64,000 bases of DNA from Streptomyces olivochromogenes (GTDB taxonomy: Bacteria; Actinomycetota; Actinomycetes; Streptomycetales; Streptomycetaceae): positions 56,897 through 120,896 of the forward strand of contig NZ_JADDRL010000013.1 of assembly GCF_021538895.1 (NCBI RefSeq), given 5' to 3'. This document shows positions 33,008 through 41,644 of this stretch, in pieces; positions within the stretch are counted from its first letter, which is position 1, and each line of letters opens with the position of its first letter. The position numbers and the translations under genes are program-made. The notes beneath the pieces were generated by a model. The model was not told where the DNA came from and ran no database searches. It worked only from the letters and a program-made list of their open reading frames with translations.

Positions 33008-34450
33008 ATGCTCGCCGGTATGAGCGCTTCCACGGAAACCACCGAGACCGTGTCCACCTCGACGACCGACGCGGTGGCCGCCGACGCGGCAGCCACCGTC
33101 GCCCGCTTGAACGCCACCTTCGCCACGGGCCGAACCAAGCCGCCGGCCTGGCGCAAGGCCCAGCTGCGCGCCCTGCGACGCCTGCTGGTCGAACAGGAGG
33201 ACGCCTTCGCCGCCGCGCTGCACGCCGACCTCGGCAAGAACGCCACCGAGGCGTACACCACCGAGATCGGGTTCACGATCAACGAGATCGACCACACCCT
33301 GCGTCACCTCGACCGCTGGCTGCGCCCGCGGCGCGTCCCGGTGCCCCTGGGGCTTCGGCCGGCCCGGGCCCGCAAGGTGCGCGAGCCGCTCGGCACGGTC
33401 CTGGTGATCAGCCCCTGGAACTACCCGCTGCAGCTGGCCCTGGCGCCGCTGGTCGGTGCGATCGCCGCGGGCAACAGCGTGGTGGTCAAGCCCAGCGAAC
33501 TCGCCCCGGCGACTTCGGCGGCGCTCGCCCACTGGCTGCCCCGCGCGCTGGACCCGCAGGCCGTGGCCGTGATCGAGGGCGGCGTACCGGAGACCACGGC
33601 CCTGCTGGAGCAGCGCTTCGACCACGTCTTCTACACCGGCAACGGCACGGTCGGCCGCATCGTCATGGCCGCCGCGGCCCGCCACCTCACCCCGGTCACC
33701 CTGGAACTGGGCGGGAAGAGCCCGGCCGTCGTGGAGCCGGGCACCGACCTCGCGACAGCCGCCCGCCGCATCGTCTGGGGCAAGTTCATGAACGCCGGCC
33801 AGACCTGCGTCGCCCCCGACTACGTCCTCGCCATCGGCGAGGCCGCAACCGCGATCGAGCCGCACCTGACCACCGCGATCCGTGAGATGTACGGCACCGA
33901 CCCGGCACAGAGCGCCGACTACGGCCGCATCGTCAACGAGCGCCACTACGACCGACTGACGGCACTCCTGTCGGACGGCCGGATCGTCACCGGCGGCGAC
34001 CTCGACCGGGCCGACCGCTACCTGGCCCCGACCGTCCTCGCCGACGTGGACCCGGACGCGCCGGTGATGCGCGAGGAGATCTTCGGCCCCATCCTGCCGA
34101 TCGTTCCCGTCCCCGACCTGGACGCCGCGATCGCCTTCATCACGGCCCGCGACAAGCCTCTGGCCCTGTACGCCTTCACCGCCTCCCTCGCCACCAAGCG
34201 CCGCCTCACGACCGAGACCTCCTCGGGCGCCCTCTCCTTCGGCGCTCCCAACGCCCATCTCGCCATCCCCGGCCTGCCCTTCGGCGGCGTCGGTGAGAGC
34301 GGCATCGGCGGCTACCACGGTGAGCACTCCATCGACACCTTCAGCCACACCAAGTCCGTCCTCGACAAGCCCCTCCTCGCCGACCCCCTCCGCCTCGCCT
34401 ACCCGCCCTTCACCACCCGCAAGTCCCGGCTCCTGCGCCGCTTCCTCTGA
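33008..34450 (+). CDS. Aldehyde dehydrogenase, class 3-like
   Basis: 480 residues from ATG 33008. Catalytic Glu233 in TLELGGKSP and Cys267 in NAGQTCVAPDYV. ISPWNYPLQLALAPLVGAI and the short C-terminus with FGGVGESGIGGYHGEHSIDTFSHTK regions are typical of class 3/fatty or aromatic aldehyde dehydrogenases (ALDH3, CalB-like), which are shorter than class 1/2. Repressed by the divergent TetR. Likely an aldehyde detoxification enzyme; substrate unknown. Confidence 0.92.
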   Translation: MLAGMSASTETTETVSTSTTDAVAADAAATVARLNATFATGRTKPPAWRKAQLRALRRLLVEQEDAFAAALHADLGKNATEAYTTEIGFTINEIDHTLRHLDRWLRPRRVPVPLGLRPARARKVREPLGTVLVISPWNYPLQLALAPLVGAIAAGNSVVVKPSELAPATSAALAHWLPRALDPQAVAVIEGGVPETTALLEQRFDHVFYTGNGTVGRIVMAAAARHLTPVTLELGGKSPAVVEPGTDLATAARRIVWGKFMNAGQTCVAPDYVLAIGEAATAIEPHLTTAIREMYGTDPAQSADYGRIVNERHYDRLTALLSDGRIVTGGDLDRADRYLAPTVLADVDPDAPVMREEIFGPILPIVPVPDLDAAIAFITARDKPLALYAFTASLATKRRLTTETSSGALSFGAPNAHLAIPGLPFGGVGESGIGGYHGEHSIDTFSHTKSVLDKPLLADPLRLAYPPFTTRKSRLLRRFL

Positions 34451-34525
34451 TGGCGCTTCAGCTTCGTTGCCGAGGCCGGTCATGGGGGAGCCGGGGCAGG
34501 CGGGGAGGCCGTGTCCGGCACAGGC

Positions 34526-35131
34526 TCAGGGCCGCAGGCCCGCCCGCTTGAGTGCGACGCTGGACAAGTCGGAGATGACCTGCTGGTCCCCGCGGCGCCA
34601 GGCGTCTGCGAGGCCGCCCACCGGGACGGGGACCGTGACGAGGTCGCGCTGCGGTCCGGTGAGGGTGCGCAGGGCGAGCAGGTCGGCGCCGCCGATGTCG
34701 TCGAAGAGGTGTCGGGTGGTGGCGCTGCGCCTGATCCAGCGCAGGCGTGCCGGGAGCCACAACACCAGTACGAAGGCCACGGGCAGGATGATCAGGGCGA
34801 GTGCGGTCAGGGTGGCCACCTGTCCCACCACGTGCTGCAGCGACCGGCCGGCATCGGAGAGACCGGTGCCGGCGCCGGCGGCGGACTGGAGCGGCTTCTT
34901 GAGCGTGCCCCCGATGAACGGCACTTTCGAAGCGGCTTCGGCGGCGTCGTCGAGCCCGGAGGCGAGGTTGTCACCCGCGTTCTGCGCCTGCCGTCCCGGC
35001 TCGGCCAGCCGCATGATCGCGTCGTGGACGGTCAGGGCGAACTTCACCGCGGCCGCGATCAGGGCCACGGCGATCAGGTCCGCGCACACCTGACGGCTCC
35101 GACGTGCCGGTGTCTGGGCGTAAAGGCGCAT
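34526..35131 (-). CDS. Membrane protein of unknown function with two helices
   Basis: 201 residues. A first helix (ADLIAVALIAAAVKFALTV) follows a basic N-terminus. An extracytoplasmic helical segment of about 60 residues (NAGDNLASGLDDAAEAASKV) leads to a second helix (LTALALIILPVAFVLVLWLP). A cytoplasmic tail of about 70 residues completes the protein. No catalytic motif is visible. Similar proteins are common in actinomycetes as conserved hypotheticals. Confidence 0.65.
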   Translation of the reverse strand: MRLYAQTPARRSRQVCADLIAVALIAAAVKFALTVHDAIMRLAEPGRQAQNAGDNLASGLDDAAEAASKVPFIGGTLKKPLQSAAGAGTGLSDAGRSLQHVVGQVATLTALALIILPVAFVLVLWLPARLRWIRRSATTRHLFDDIGGADLLALRTLTGPQRDLVTVPVPVGGLADAWRRGDQQVISDLSSVALKRAGLRP

Positions 35132-35552
35132 GGTCGTGCTCCTGCTCCGGTGATGGCATCGGAGATGGCCGGCTTCGGCCGGGTGAGGTGTGTCGGTCGT
35201 GGTGCGGGGCTTGGCCGGTCGTTCGACGGTATGTGGGACTCGACTCTTTCACCGGACTCCAGCGGTGGACGTCCTCGACACGGTGCCGGGTCGGTCGGCG
35301 CAGTGGCGCGGTGGGTGGGCGGAGAGGGCGTCATATGGGCCGCCGGGCCTCAGCTCGTTGTGCCGCGGCGCCAACTTTCCGACGGCGGCTCGCCGCGACC
35401 GCATTGTTGGTTAGGGTGGCCTTGTTTGATTCATGGCTGCCCACCGGTCGTATGAAGGGCCACACCCTCACCGTGCCTCAAGAAGCCAAGATCCGGAACA
35501 CCAGCCACCGATCACGGCACAGCACGTCAGGTCGACCGGACGCGGTGGGCGT
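35132..35552. other. Intergenic stretch before PAP2 gene
   Basis: 421 bp without a supported gene. The frames through it are arginine/threonine-rich shadows. It must contain the promoter of the membrane-protein gene on its left and of the PAP2 gene on its right; I see no convincing operator or repeat. Confidence 0.4.
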
Positions 35553-36257
35553 GTGACCGGCCGGTCGGAGCCCGCGGTGCTGCCCCCAACGCTGCGCATG
35601 CGGCTCGGGCTGATGGCGGCTCTCGCCGCGCTGGTGGTCGTCGTGCTCGGGGTCCTGTACGCCGACGACAGCAAGCCCGGCACGGTGGACGCGCGGATCG
35701 GGGCGGCGGTGGACGGTCTGGGGCCGCCATGGCGGCACGTCGCTCTGGCCATGGACTTCTTGGGGGAGCCCGTGGGATCGGCGGCGCTGGTCGTGGCCAT
35801 CGTGACGGGCTGCCTGCTGCTCGGGCGTCCTCGCGCGGCGGTACTCGTCGTTGCCGGCGCCGCTATGACCGTGGGGACGGCGACGCTGCTCAAGTCCCTG
35901 GTGGGACGCACCATCCACGGCGAGAACCTGTCCTACCCGAGCGGGCACACTGCCTTCGCCACCGCGCTCGCCCTCGTGGTGGCGCTGACCGCGACCGGCC
36001 GGCTCGGCCTCGGCAGGACGGCCGGCATGTCACTCGTACTTGCTGCGGCGCTGGTCGCCGGCGCCGCCATGGGCTGGGCACAGGTCGCCCTCGGTGCGCA
36101 CTACCCGACCGACGTCCTCGGCGGCTGGTGCACCGCGCTGGCGGTGATACCGGCGACCGCTTGGCTGGTCGACCGGATCGCCGACCGGATCGCCGACAGG
36201 ATGGCAGACCGGCCGGCCGATCGGACGGCCGACGCCGGTCGCCAGGAGCGTCGCTGA
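35553..36257 (+). CDS. PAP2-superfamily membrane phosphatase
   Basis: 234 residues from GTG 35553. Lipid phosphatase motifs: LKSLVGRT (KxxxxxxR type), PSGHTAF, and ALGAHYPTDVLGGW with the catalytic His and Asp. About six helices. The C-terminal tail repeats IADRIADRIADRMADRPADR, an RIAD-type tandem. Substrates could be phosphatidate or undecaprenyl pyrophosphate; the latter would suit the adjacent polysaccharide locus, but the gene is convergent with it (7-bp gap), not part of it. Confidence 0.85.
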   Translation: MTGRSEPAVLPPTLRMRLGLMAALAALVVVVLGVLYADDSKPGTVDARIGAAVDGLGPPWRHVALAMDFLGEPVGSAALVVAIVTGCLLLGRPRAAVLVVAGAAMTVGTATLLKSLVGRTIHGENLSYPSGHTAFATALALVVALTATGRLGLGRTAGMSLVLAAALVAGAAMGWAQVALGAHYPTDVLGGWCTALAVIPATAWLVDRIADRIADRMADRPADRTADAGRQERR

Positions 36258-36264
36258 CGTCACC

Positions 36265-37605
36265 TCACGCCAAGCGGCGGAACACGGGTTTCACCGGTCG
36301 TCCGCCCAGCCAGGGGGTGGGGTCACCGGCGTCCAGCGCCTTCCGGTACACCGCGCATGCCTGGGCCACCACGTCGACGGTGTGATCGATGTCCGCGTCG
36401 TCGAGCGCACTGCTCACCACGAACGACGGGGCCAGCACTCCGCCCGCGAGGAGCCGGCGCAGGAACAGGGTGCGGTACTCCTGCGACGGCTGCCCGTTCT
36501 CGTCGAGGGTGGCGAAGACCAGGTTGCTGGCCCGGCCCCGGACGACGATGTGGTCGCCGACGCCCATGCCGGCCGCGGCGTCGCGGACACCGGCGGCCAA
36601 CCGCTCGCCGAGGGCGTGCAGCCGCGCGGTGATGCCCTCTTCGACGTAGGTGGTGAGCACGGCCATCGCGGCTGCCAGGGAGTGCGTTTCCGCACCGTGC
36701 GTGGTGGACAGCAGGAACACCCGGTCGTCGGGGTGACGCAGCCCGCCCAGCTCCATCAGATCGCGGCGCCCGGCCAGCGCCGAGACGGCGAATCCGTTGC
36801 CCAGCGCCTTGCCGAACGTGGACAGGTCGGGGACGACGCCGTACAGGCCCTGGGCGCCCGCCTCGGACCAGCGGAAGCCGGTGATCATCTCGTCGAAGAC
36901 CAGTACGCAGCCGTGCCGGTCGGCCAGTTCACGCAGGCCGGCGAGGTACCCGGGCGGGGGCTCGGTGTGGGTGGCGGGTTCGAGGATCAGGCAGGCGATT
37001 TCGTCCTGGTACCGAGTGAGCAGTTCCTCCGTGGCGGCCAGGTCCCCGTACGGGAACGCCACGGTGAGTTCCGTGGTCGCCGCCGGGATACCGGTGGACA
37101 TCGGCGTGGTGCCGATGAACCAGTCGTCGACGGAGAAGAACGGATGGTCGGCGCAGATGGCCACCCGCGGGCGTCCGGTGGCGGCGCGGGCGAGGCGCAC
37201 CGCGGCGGTGGTGGCGTCGGAGCCGTTCTTCGCGAACTTCACCATCTCGGCGGTCGGCACCGTGGCCAGGAAGCGCTCCGCGGCTTCGACCTCCAGGATG
37301 GACGGCCGGACGAAGTTGCTGCCGCGGTCGAGTTCCTGCCGCACCGCCTCGATCACGCGAGGGTGGGCGTGGCCGAGGCTGACCGACCGCAGCCCGGAGC
37401 CGTACTCGATGTAGCGGTTGCCGTCGATGTCCCACACGTGGGCACCACGGCCGTGGCTGATGACCGGGGCCAGGTTCTCGGGGTACTGGTCGTCGCCCTT
37501 GGCGTAGGTGTGCGCGCCCCCTGGGATCATGGCGTGCAGCCGCTCGTTCGCCGTCCGCGACCGGGGCAGGAGGAGCTCTTGGGTGTGTTCGGTGTCCACG
37601 CCCAC
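36265..37605 (-). CDS. Class III PLP aminotransferase (GSA-aminomutase-like) of sugar cassette
   Basis: 446 residues from GTG 37605. Fold-type I, class III: GGAHTYAKGDDQYP, GSDATTAAVRLAR, cofactor Asp238 in VFDEMITGFR, and PLP Lys266 in STFGKALGNGF. Despite likeness to HemL, its place as last gene of the polysaccharide locus, one base after rfbC, suggests it aminates or isomerises a keto-sugar or small decorating group. There are no haem genes nearby. Confidence 0.82.
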   Translation of the reverse strand: MGVDTEHTQELLLPRSRTANERLHAMIPGGAHTYAKGDDQYPENLAPVISHGRGAHVWDIDGNRYIEYGSGLRSVSLGHAHPRVIEAVRQELDRGSNFVRPSILEVEAAERFLATVPTAEMVKFAKNGSDATTAAVRLARAATGRPRVAICADHPFFSVDDWFIGTTPMSTGIPAATTELTVAFPYGDLAATEELLTRYQDEIACLILEPATHTEPPPGYLAGLRELADRHGCVLVFDEMITGFRWSEAGAQGLYGVVPDLSTFGKALGNGFAVSALAGRRDLMELGGLRHPDDRVFLLSTTHGAETHSLAAAMAVLTTYVEEGITARLHALGERLAAGVRDAAAGMGVGDHIVVRGRASNLVFATLDENGQPSQEYRTLFLRRLLAGGVLAPSFVVSSALDDADIDHTVDVVAQACAVYRKALDAGDPTPWLGGRPVKPVFRRLA

Positions 37606-37606
37606 C

Positions 37607-38158
37607 TCAACTTTCTCTGTGCTTCAGGACGTCGGCGAGGCTCGGCGCCTCCCGGTCCCGCTGGGACATCGATGTGGCCGGCAGCGGCCAGGGAATGGCG
37701 AGCTCCGGGTCGTCGAAAGCGATGGTCACGTCCTCGGCCGGATCGTGCGGGCGGTCGATCCGGTACGAGGTGTCGGCGGTTTCGGTCAGCGCCTGGAAGC
37801 CGTGCGCGCATCCCGCCGGGATGTACAGGGTCGCCTGCGTGTCGCCGGACAGCTCGAAGGAGGCCACGTTGCGGTAGGTCGGCGAGTCCGTCCGCAGGTC
37901 CACGACGACGTCGAAGATCCTGCCGTACGAGCATCGCACCAGCTTGGCCTCGCCGGCGCCGGAGCGCAGGTGCAGGCCGCGCAGCACGCCCCGGACCGAG
38001 CGGGACACGCTGTCCTGGACGAAGGCGTTCGGGTCGAGGCCCACGGAGCGGACCACGTCGGCGTCGAAGGTGCGGCAGAAGAAGCCGCGCTCGTCGGCGT
38101 ACGGCGTCGGCTCGAAGAGGTACGCGCCGGTGATCTCAGGGACTTCGGTGGCCTTCAT
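37607..38158 (-). CDS. rfbC: dTDP-4-dehydrorhamnose 3,5-epimerase-like
   Basis: 183 residues, the normal RfbC/RmlC size. Cupin motifs: DERGFFCRTF, GVLRGLHLRSG with the catalytic His, and PAGCAHGFQAL. It epimerises C3/C5 of 4-keto-6-deoxy sugars. The ATG at 38158 forms an ATGA overlap with the pyruvyl transferase gene. No rmlA, rmlB or rmlD is present in the window, so the epimerase may act on the sugar built by the cytidylyltransferase/methyltransferase genes of the same locus. Confidence 0.88.
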   Translation of the reverse strand: MKATEVPEITGAYLFEPTPYADERGFFCRTFDADVVRSVGLDPNAFVQDSVSRSVRGVLRGLHLRSGAGEAKLVRCSYGRIFDVVVDLRTDSPTYRNVASFELSGDTQATLYIPAGCAHGFQALTETADTSYRIDRPHDPAEDVTIAFDDPELAIPWPLPATSMSQRDREAPSLADVLKHRES

Positions 38159-39396
38159 GGAGCCTTCCGCACGGTGTGGGCCTGGTCGGTCGCCGGGAAC
38201 AGAGCCGCGGTCAAGGAGTCGAATTGATGCTTGAGTTGCCGGGCGGCGGCCAGGTTCCGCTCGGTGAGGGTCTGCCGCAGCTCGGCCGAATGCTTCTCCA
38301 ACGCACGGAACTGCTGGAGCAGTCGGTCGGCGTCGACCTCGCGCGCCGGGTGGCAGTACGCGCCGAGGCCCATCTCCGTCATGAGCGCGTCGCTCTTGGC
38401 GGCATAGCAGAGGGCGAGCACCGGCGTACCGGTCTTCAGCGCGCAGATCAGGTTGTGGTAGCGGATCGCCACCACGGTGTCGGCGGCCGCCATCTCCTTC
38501 ATCAGGTCGGCCAGTGAGGACGGTTCGGCAGCGGTGACCAGCGGCGAGTCCACCGCGTCGAGGATCGCGGCGACCACCGACGCGTCGCACTCGTCACCGG
38601 TGAGCAGCCGGACGGGCCTGCCCTCCTCGACCAGCGTGCGGACGAACCGGATCGTCCCGTCGAGGTAGCGCCGGTGGATCTCCTCCGCCCGGGCGCGATC
38701 GTCGTTGCCGCCGTGGAAGTCCATGACGCCGAGGCAGACCGGGCCCGGCGAGGCCGACGGGTCCGAGGGCACACTCGCCTGCGGCGTCGGCAGGGCGAAC
38801 GCGAGGTCCGGGTAGACCTCGTCGTGCCTGGTGTCCACGCCCATCGCCCGCATCGCGTCGCGGGACTGCGCGTCCCGGTACGACCGGTAGGCGGCCAGCC
38901 GCCCCGACCAGCGCACCAGTGCCCGGGTCGGACGGTTGGCGATCGTCGCGGCGCCGACGCTGACCAGCGCCACCCGGGTGCGCAGCAGCCGGCCACTCGC
39001 GCAGAGCAGGAACAGCGCGTACGGGAAGCCCCACGGCCGCAGTGGCAGCGTGGCCTCCAGGACGCCCATGCCCGGGACGATCACCACGTCGTGCCGGCGC
39101 ACCCAGGCGGCGGTGCGGAAGACGTCGACGAGTTTGCCCAGCCCCTTCCCCGCGATCGCGCCCGCACGCGACGCGGTCCGGTACTCCCCGCGGTACCAGT
39201 GCAGCCGCGTCGCGGGGATTCCGAACCGGGCCGTGACGGCCTCGGGTCCGCCGCACAGTGCGTCCACCTCCGCCTCCGGGTGCTCGGCGCGCAGGTACCC
39301 GAGCACCGCCTCCAGCGACCCGTCGTTGCCGAGGTTGCCGGAGCCGAGCAGGCCGAACACCCCGACGCGCACCGGAGTCCCGTTCGCGGGCGTCAT
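38155..39396 (-). CDS. Polysaccharide pyruvyl transferase-family protein
   Basis: 413 residues with a two-domain GT-B-like fold: VGVFGLLGSGNLGNDGSLEA at the N-terminus, VPGMGVLEATLP in the middle, and the family motif AIRYHNLICALKTGTPVLALCYAAK near the end. Family members (WcaK, CsaB) add a pyruvate ketal from PEP to a sugar, giving the polymer negative charge. It overlaps rfbC and the GT2 gene by 4 bp each. Confidence 0.85.
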   Translation of the reverse strand: MTPANGTPVRVGVFGLLGSGNLGNDGSLEAVLGYLRAEHPEAEVDALCGGPEAVTARFGIPATRLHWYRGEYRTASRAGAIAGKGLGKLVDVFRTAAWVRRHDVVIVPGMGVLEATLPLRPWGFPYALFLLCASGRLLRTRVALVSVGAATIANRPTRALVRWSGRLAAYRSYRDAQSRDAMRAMGVDTRHDEVYPDLAFALPTPQASVPSDPSASPGPVCLGVMDFHGGNDDRARAEEIHRRYLDGTIRFVRTLVEEGRPVRLLTGDECDASVVAAILDAVDSPLVTAAEPSSLADLMKEMAAADTVVAIRYHNLICALKTGTPVLALCYAAKSDALMTEMGLGAYCHPAREVDADRLLQQFRALEKHSAELRQTLTERNLAAARQLKHQFDSLTAALFPATDQAHTVRKAP

Positions 39397-40340
39397 GCCT
39401 GCCTCCCCTCACGGCCGGCGACCAGGGCGTCGACGGAGACGCTGAGCCGCTCCGGGTCGACCGGCGCGCGGTCCTCGACCCGCTCGCCGGCACCCGGCCG
39501 GACCCGGCTGGTCATCCACGCGGCCAGGTGGCGGTAGCACGCGCGCCGGTCGGCCGGGGACAACGGCGCCCGCCGGATCGCCGCGACGAAGCCCCACATG
39601 TACTCGGCGAGCAGCCGGGGCGTCGGGTGCAGCGGGCCCGCCCGGCGCGGGTCCAGGTTGACGCACCGGGAGCGCTTGCTGGGGTTCGCCCGCTCGGCGC
39701 GGTTGGGGTGGTCGCGGCGGAAGTACAGCAGCTCCGGCACCTGGTGGAAGGGCCCGTGCAGGGTGATCTCGGCGACGAACGTGCGGTCCGCGTGGTGGTA
39801 GCTGTCGAGTGGCTTCACCCGGCGCAGCATGTCGGCCCGCATCACCCCGTAGAAGTCGTCGCCACCGGGCTCGAACAGCAGACTGCGGAAGCGCTCCGGC
39901 GCGTGCGGCGAGCCGGTGGCGAGCGTGTACTCGTAGGGCACCTTCACCTGGCCGTCGCCGTCGATGACCGCCTGGTCGGCGTGCGCGAGGATCATGTCCG
40001 GCCGCTCGTCCAGCGCCTCCACACAGCGCCGCAGGAGGTCCCGGCCGTACAGGTCGTCGTGCGAGGCCCACTTGAACAACTCGCCGTGGGACTCGTCGAA
40101 CACATGGTTGTGGTTCGGTGTGGCGCCGATGTTCCGGGGCAGCCGGAGGTACCGGATCCGCGAGTCCCGCGCGGCGTACTTGCGGCAGATGTCCTGGGTC
40201 CCGTCGGTCGAGGCGTTGTCGGAGATGACCAGCTCGAAGTCCTCGTAGGTCTGGCCGAGCAGGGCGTCGAGCGACTCGGCCAGGTACTCCTCGCCGTTGT
40301 ACACGGGCAGGCCGATGCTCAGCCTGGGGTGGGCGGTCAT
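39393..40340 (-). CDS. Family 2 glycosyltransferase
   Basis: 315 residues, GT-A fold: LSIGLPVYNGEEYLAESLDA, ELVISDNASTDGTQDI, and the metal site in KWASHDDLYGRDLL. A soluble enzyme at the membrane face that adds one sugar to the lipid-linked repeat unit. ATG 40340 overlaps the flippase stop (ATGA). A basic, low-complexity C-terminus (residues 230-315) is less conserved. Confidence 0.88.
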   Translation of the reverse strand: MTAHPRLSIGLPVYNGEEYLAESLDALLGQTYEDFELVISDNASTDGTQDICRKYAARDSRIRYLRLPRNIGATPNHNHVFDESHGELFKWASHDDLYGRDLLRRCVEALDERPDMILAHADQAVIDGDGQVKVPYEYTLATGSPHAPERFRSLLFEPGGDDFYGVMRADMLRRVKPLDSYHHADRTFVAEITLHGPFHQVPELLYFRRDHPNRAERANPSKRSRCVNLDPRRAGPLHPTPRLLAEYMWGFVAAIRRAPLSPADRRACYRHLAAWMTSRVRPGAGERVEDRAPVDPERLSVSVDALVAGREGRQA

Positions 40341-41644
40341 GAGGTCCTCACTTCGGGAATGGGATCGCGGTGGCGCTCGCGCAGGGCGGAGCGCAGCTGC
40401 AGCCACCACACGGCCGAGCCGCTGACGGTTGCGGCGGCGACGCCCCAGGCCGAGCCGACCGTGCCGGCGGCGGCCGCTCCGCCGAGCCCGCCGCTGACAT
40501 AGCAGGCGGAGGCGAACAGCTGGCAGCGCAGGCTGCGCCGGGCCGCGCCGAGCGCGCGCAGCCCGGCCGCCGCGCCGGTGCCGAGGCCCGCGCCCGCGAC
40601 GCCGAGGGTGATCGGCACGATGAGCTCCGAGGCGGAGTGCCAGACGTCACCGAGCGCCAACTCGCCGAGCCGGTTCGGCACCAGCAGCAGCGCCGCGCCC
40701 CAGAACAGCGCGCCGGCGGCCTGGCCCCCGCCCAGCATGAGGCAGAACCTGCCGAGCCGGTGCGGTGCCTGCCGCAGCACCCGTGCCGCCTCCGGGACGG
40801 TGACCAGGGACAGTCCCATGAGCACCGCCAGGAACGGGCCTTGCAGGAGCTCGGCGCCCCGCACCGCACCCACCGCGCCGACCCCGACGATCGCGCCGAG
40901 CCCGTACGCCCGCAGCTGGCTCGCGCCACTGAGGCTGACGTTCTCGACCAGGTACCGGTAGCCGAGATCGCGCTGCTCGCGAAGCCACCCGCGTGCCTCG
41001 GTCGTCCGGGGTCGGATGCCGGACTGGATGTAGCCGTACGCCGCCGCCACCGTGGCGGACGCGCCCCAGGCGAGCACGAAGGCGGCGACGCTGCCCACAC
41101 GGGCCGCCACCACCATGGCCGGAACGAGCGCGACACCCCACACGACGTCGTTCACGAACGCCTTGCGCCCGGCGCCGGCGGCGAAGAACGAGAACCGCCA
41201 GGCGTCCTGGAGCAGCAGCCCCGGCAACATGACACCGAGGGCGGCGAACGCGGGCCCCACGCGGCCGCCGAGGCCGAGCCCGGCCACCAGACACGCCACG
41301 CCGATGGCCGCACCGACGCCGAGTGCGGTACCCGTCGACCGGGCCACCGCCCCCCGCCAGGACGCGTCCGGCACGCCGCTGAAGCGCACCACGAGCGGAT
41401 CGGTGGCCAGCCCGCGGGAGACGTTCAGCACCACGCCGTACGTCACCCAGGCGAGGCTGAACACGCCGAACGCGGTCACCCCCAGCGAGCGGGCCACGTA
41501 GATACCCACCACGAAGTTGCTCACGCTGGAGGCCGCCTGGTCGGCCAGTCCCCAGGACAGCCGACCGACGAGGGCCCGCCTGGCGGATCCGGCCGGTGGC
41601 GCCGTTGTCTGCGGATTCTCCTCCTCGGTGGTCATGGGCGTCAC
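40337..41644 (-). CDS. Wzx-type polysaccharide flippase (MATE/MOP superfamily)
   Basis: 435 residues with about 12-14 hydrophobic helices. An N-terminal amphipathic LVGRLSWGLADQAASSVSNF start and LGVTAFGVFSLAWVTYGVV fit the Wzx/RfbX group, which flips the undecaprenyl-linked repeat unit. GTG 41644 is chosen because it gives a GTGA overlap like the neighbours; ATG 41635 is the alternative. Confidence 0.85.
   Translation of the reverse strand: MTPMTTEEENPQTTAPPAGSARRALVGRLSWGLADQAASSVSNFVVGIYVARSLGVTAFGVFSLAWVTYGVVLNVSRGLATDPLVVRFSGVPDASWRGAVARSTGTALGVGAAIGVACLVAGLGLGGRVGPAFAALGVMLPGLLLQDAWRFSFFAAGAGRKAFVNDVVWGVALVPAMVVAARVGSVAAFVLAWGASATVAAAYGYIQSGIRPRTTEARGWLREQRDLGYRYLVENVSLSGASQLRAYGLGAIVGVGAVGAVRGAELLQGPFLAVLMGLSLVTVPEAARVLRQAPHRLGRFCLMLGGGQAAGALFWGAALLLVPNRLGELALGDVWHSASELIVPITLGVAGAGLGTGAAAGLRALGAARRSLRCQLFASACYVSGGLGGAAAAGTVGSAWGVAAATVSGSAVWWLQLRSALRERHRDPIPEVRTS

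Noticed and set aside
35411..35424. Possible DmdR iron-box-like sequence TTAGGGTGGCCTTG
   Set aside because: Only the left half resembles the iron-box consensus; no dyad and no iron-related neighbour.
39258..40502. Long plus-strand frames across the polysaccharide locus (also 40370-41854, 49890-50840, 53241-55541)
   Set aside because: All are antisense shadows of well-supported minus-strand genes with recognised motifs.
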